This document shows, in pieces, positions 61,458 through 64,000 of a stretch of 64,000 bases of DNA. Made by a program: the position numbers and the translations under genes. Every line of letters starts with the position of its first letter. Position 1 is the first letter of the stretch. The stretch covers positions 1,499,736 to 1,563,735 of the forward strand of contig VBAR01000001.1 in NCBI GenBank assembly GCA_005882315.1. The letters are read 5' to 3'. Below the pieces are notes generated by a model, which had not been told where the DNA came from, ran no database searches, and saw only the letters and a list, made by a program, of their open reading frames with translations. Source of the stretch: Bacteroidota bacterium. Lineage in GTDB: Bacteria; Bacteroidota; Bacteroidia; Chitinophagales; Chitinophagaceae.

Positions 61458-64000
61458 ATGGCAGAACTTAAATTACCAAGATTATTAGCCGCCGCAAAGG
61501 AATTCAACATCGGGCAGGATACGTTGATCGATTTTCTCATTGGTAAAGGATTTGGAAAAGATGACCTTAAACCAACATCCAAACTGACTGAGGATATGTA
61601 CCGTTCCCTGCAAAATGAATTCTCAAGCGACAAAGCTGCAAAAATCAAGAGTGATTTGGTGGATTTACCTAAAGGCGGTGTGGCTGAAGCAAAGAAGAAA
61701 AAAGAGGAAGAAGAAATTGTTTTCAAAAAAGAAACAAAGAAAACAAAAGTCGAAGAGCCTGCACTAGCACCTGCACCCGTTGTAGAAGAAGTAAAACCCG
61801 CCAAAGAAATTAAAGAAGAACCTAAGCAGGAAGAAATAACAAAAGTAGAAGCTCCTGAAATTGAAACTCCAAAGGTTTTAGATAAAATTGATCTATCAAC
61901 TATTGATTCATCCACCCGCCCTAAAAAAGGTGTGAAGAAAAAAACAGAGGAAGTTGAAGCGAAAGAAGAAAAACCGGTAGAAGAAAAAAAGCCTGAAAAG
62001 AAAAAACCAAAGAAGACCGAAGTTGTTGTAGAACCCGTGATAGAAGAAATAAAGGAGAAAATTGAGGAGGAAGCGCCGCCAATGATCGAAAATATCAAGG
62101 CGGATAAATTAGAAGGACCAAAGATCTTAGGAAAAATAAATTTACCTGTAGATAACGATACAAGACCAAAGAAAGATGAGAAACGTAAACGCAAACGTAT
62201 TCCCATCGAAAAGAAAGATGTACCACAGCAGGAGAATCGTGATAGACCCCGTCCTCCGCAGCAAGGTGGTGGAATGGATAGAAGACCGGGACAAGGACAC
62301 GGTCAACAGGGTGGTGGTCGTCGTGATCAACATCAGCATAGACCGGCTGGCGGTCATGGGCATCGTCGGGAGGACAAAATAATTGACGAAAAAGAAATAC
62401 AGGAAAAGATAAGAGAGACGCAAGCCAAACTAACCGGCGGTGGTGGCCGCGGCAAAAGCATGAAGGCAAAAATGCGCCGTGAAAAGAGAAATGAAATGGC
62501 TGATGCTGCAGGTGAAATGGTAGACGATAAGAAACTGCAGCTAACAGAATTTATCAGCGTAAGTGAGTTGGCAAGTTTGATGGATGTAAGTTTTGCTGAT
62601 GTTATCAGTAAGTGTATGGGCCTTGGTATCATGGTATCCATCAATCAGCGTCTTGATGCAGAGGTAATTGAACTGGTAGCAAGTGAATTCGGATATACGG
62701 TAGAGTTCATCGATATGGAAAAACAAATGGAGATGGAAGAGGAAGCTGATGAAGACGATGATGAAGATCTTGTATTCCGTTCACCAATTGTTACCATCAT
62801 GGGTCACGTTGACCATGGTAAAACATCTTTGCTTGACTATATCCGTCGTGAAAATGTAGTAGCAGGTGAAGCAGGTGGTATCACCCAGCACATCGGTGCC
62901 TATAAAGTTTCATTGCCTAATGGAAAAGAAATAACATTCCTTGATACCCCTGGTCACGAAGCTTTTACTGCCATGCGTGCAAGAGGTGCAAAGGTTACCG
63001 ATATCGCAGTGATTGTTGTAGCTGCAGATGATGCAGTGATGCCACAAACCCGTGAAGCGATCAGCCATGCGCAGGCAGCAGGTGTGCCAATGATCTTTGC
63101 AATAAATAAAATTGATAAAGACGGGGCCAACTCTCAAAAAATATACGAGCAGCTTTCACAAATGAATTTATTGGTGGAAGAATGGGGTGGTAAATTTCAA
63201 AGCCAGGAAATTTCTGCGAAGAAAGGATTGAATGTTGATCTGCTGCTTGAAAAAATATTACTTGAAGCTGAATTGCTTGACTTGAAAGCAAATCCGGACC
63301 GCGAAGCATCGGGTACTATCATTGAAGCTTCGTTGGATAAAGGACGTGGATATGTAGCAACCATACTGGTTGAAAACGGAACATTAAGCAATGGTGATCT
63401 TGTTGTCAGCGGTCAATACTATGGTCGTGTAAAAGCGATGTTTAATGAAAGGAATAAAAAACAAGACGAAGCCGGTCCTGCATCACCGATATTATTACTC
63501 GGTTTGAATGGTGCCCCGCAGGCTGGAGAAAAATTCCGTGTGTATGATGATGAGTCAGAAGCAAAAGAAGTAGCCAACCGCCGTGCACAGATCTTACGTG
63601 AGCAAGGTATACGTACCAAAAAACATATTACACTTGATGAAATAGGAAGACGTTTGGCTCTTGGAAATTTCAAAGAATTGAATGTGATCATCAAAGGTGA
63701 TGTGGATGGTTCGGTTGAAGCATTGAGTGATAGCTTACAGAAATTAAGTACACAAGAGATCGTGGTAAAAGTGATTCATAAAGGGGTTGGTCAAATTACA
63801 GAGAGTGATGTTACACTCGCCAATGCATCAGATGCGATCATTATCGGCTTTAATGTGCGTCCATCATTGCAGGCTGCAAGAATGGCGGAGAATGAAGCAA
63901 TCGAGATCAAGATGTACTCTATCATTTATAATGCTATTGAAGAGATCAAGAGTGCGATGGAAGGAATGCTGGAGCCAACTGTACAGGAAAAGATTGTTGC
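61458..64000 (+). CDS. infB: translation initiation factor IF-2, 3'-truncated by the window edge
   Basis: The first 847 codons of IF-2, which places initiator tRNA on the 30S subunit. The start is the ATG at 61458 ([20 protein letters not shown]), beginning with the IF2_N fold. A long Lys/Glu-rich, low-complexity linker follows, about residues 75-260, then a Gly/Arg/His-rich patch (near 270-300) and a second IF2_N-like segment ([20 protein letters not shown]). The G domain begins near residue 435: GHVDHGKTS (G1), [10 protein letters not shown] (G2), DTPGHEAF (G3), NKID (G4) and SAKKG (G5). Domain II ([20 protein letters not shown]) and the start of domains III and IV are present; the end is missing. 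It belongs to the rimP-nusA operon. Confidence 0.97.
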   Translation, partial: MAELKLPRLLAAAKEFNIGQDTLIDFLIGKGFGKDDLKPTSKLTEDMYRSLQNEFSSDKAAKIKSDLVDLPKGGVAEAKKKKEEEEIVFKKETKKTKVEEPALAPAPVVEEVKPAKEIKEEPKQEEITKVEAPEIETPKVLDKIDLSTIDSSTRPKKGVKKKTEEVEAKEEKPVEEKKPEKKKPKKTEVVVEPVIEEIKEKIEEEAPPMIENIKADKLEGPKILGKINLPVDNDTRPKKDEKRKRKRIPIEKKDVPQQENRDRPRPPQQGGGMDRRPGQGHGQQGGGRRDQHQHRPAGGHGHRREDKIIDEKEIQEKIRETQAKLTGGGGRGKSMKAKMRREKRNEMADAAGEMVDDKKLQLTEFISVSELASLMDVSFADVISKCMGLGIMVSINQRLDAEVIELVASEFGYTVEFIDMEKQMEMEEEADEDDDEDLVFRSPIVTIMGHVDHGKTSLLDYIRRENVVAGEAGGITQHIGAYKVSLPNGKEITFLDTPGHEAFTAMRARGAKVTDIAVIVVAADDAVMPQTREAISHAQAAGVPMIFAINKIDKDGANSQKIYEQLSQMNLLVEEWGGKFQSQEISAKKGLNVDLLLEKILLEAELLDLKANPDREASGTIIEASLDKGRGYVATILVENGTLSNGDLVVSGQYYGRVKAMFNERNKKQDEAGPASPILLLGLNGAPQAGEKFRVYDDESEAKEVANRRAQILREQGIRTKKHITLDEIGRRLALGNFKELNVIIKGDVDGSVEALSDSLQKLSTQEIVVKVIHKGVGQITESDVTLANASDAIIIGFNVRPSLQAARMAENEAIEIKMYSIIYNAIEEIKSAMEGMLEPTVQEKIV

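Noticed and set aside
61445-62206. 253-codon minus-strand frame, very rich in Ser, Phe and Thr
   Set aside because: It is the antisense shadow of the Lys/Glu-rich infB linker; the composition is explained by the opposite strand.
1-64000. CRISPR array, insertion sequence or prophage
   Set aside because: No regularly spaced direct repeats, transposase, integrase or phage structural gene was seen anywhere in the window.

Overview
The window comes from a low-GC member of the Bacteroidota, most likely Chitinophagaceae or a relative. The signs are a SusC/SusD outer-membrane pair, many predicted lipoproteins, a TTG-N19-TAnnTTTG-like promoter, a DUF4834 gene, and a rimP-nusA-infB operon of Bacteroidota type. 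The family-level placement is inference. The first ~55 kb is one very large xylan (glucuronoarabinoxylan) utilisation locus. The last ~8.5 kb is unrelated housekeeping DNA.

Leftward arm (401-36791, all minus strand). Two tandem LacI-family regulators head a nearly gapless run of about 25 genes. In transcription order these are: GH67 alpha-glucuronidase, an SDR dehydrogenase, GH115 glucuronidase, a GH10 xylanase, a GPH-type sugar symporter, a signal-less GH43, a GH3 beta-xylosidase with a PA14 insert, GH51 arabinofuranosidase, a DUF6807 protein, two Gfo/Idh/MocA-type proteins, a CE1-like esterase, a double cupin, a SASA/CE20-type esterase, a CE15 glucuronoyl esterase, a second GH10, a CE4-like deacetylase, another exported Gfo/Idh/MocA, a GH105-type hydrolase, a cytoplasmic Gfo/Idh/MocA, an IlvD/Edd sugar-acid dehydratase, an SMP-30 lactonase lipoprotein, a FAH-family 2-keto-3-deoxy-acid dehydratase, a GntP-type sugar-acid symporter and a third GH10. 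The distal block looks like a non-phosphorylating (Weimberg-type) pentose oxidation module, apparently with its oxidation and lactonase steps outside the cytoplasm. A fragment of a MATE transporter gene lies at the left edge.

Rightward arm (37314-55275, plus strand). This holds SusC, SusD and a strong terminator, then a vanadium-haloperoxidase-like lipoprotein with all vanadate ligands, a VCBS/ASPIC-UnbV lipoprotein, a DUF255 thioredoxin-like lipoprotein whose start codon appears to be ATA, a GH30_8-type glucuronoxylanase, xylose isomerase, a sodium/solute symporter and mannonate dehydratase (UxuA). A copy of the operator core TGCAATCGGTTGCA lies between the two arms and overlaps the likely susC promoter. 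A second copy lies directly before the inner lacI gene, so the two regulators probably control both arms.

Taken together, xylan is cut at the surface (GH10, GH30), de-esterified (CE15, CE20/CE1/CE4-like), stripped of glucuronate and arabinose (GH115, GH67, GH51), imported by SusCD and inner-membrane symporters, and reduced to xylose (GH3, GH43). Xylose can then go through XylA or, as inferred here, through oxidation to xylonate. Glucuronate goes through the UxuA branch. Xylulokinase, uronate isomerase and 2-oxoglutarate-semialdehyde dehydrogenase are not in the window.

Right end (55599-64000). This holds a small FtsH-protease-like (M41-type) protein without an AAA domain, tRNA-Asn, a Rieske protein, HflX, an outer-membrane beta-barrel-like protein, a CAU-anticodon tRNA with a degenerate tandem copy, a DUF4834 protein, and rimP-nusA-infB. 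infB runs off the end. Several strong terminators and two or three intergenic elements made of interleaved inverted repeats are also present.
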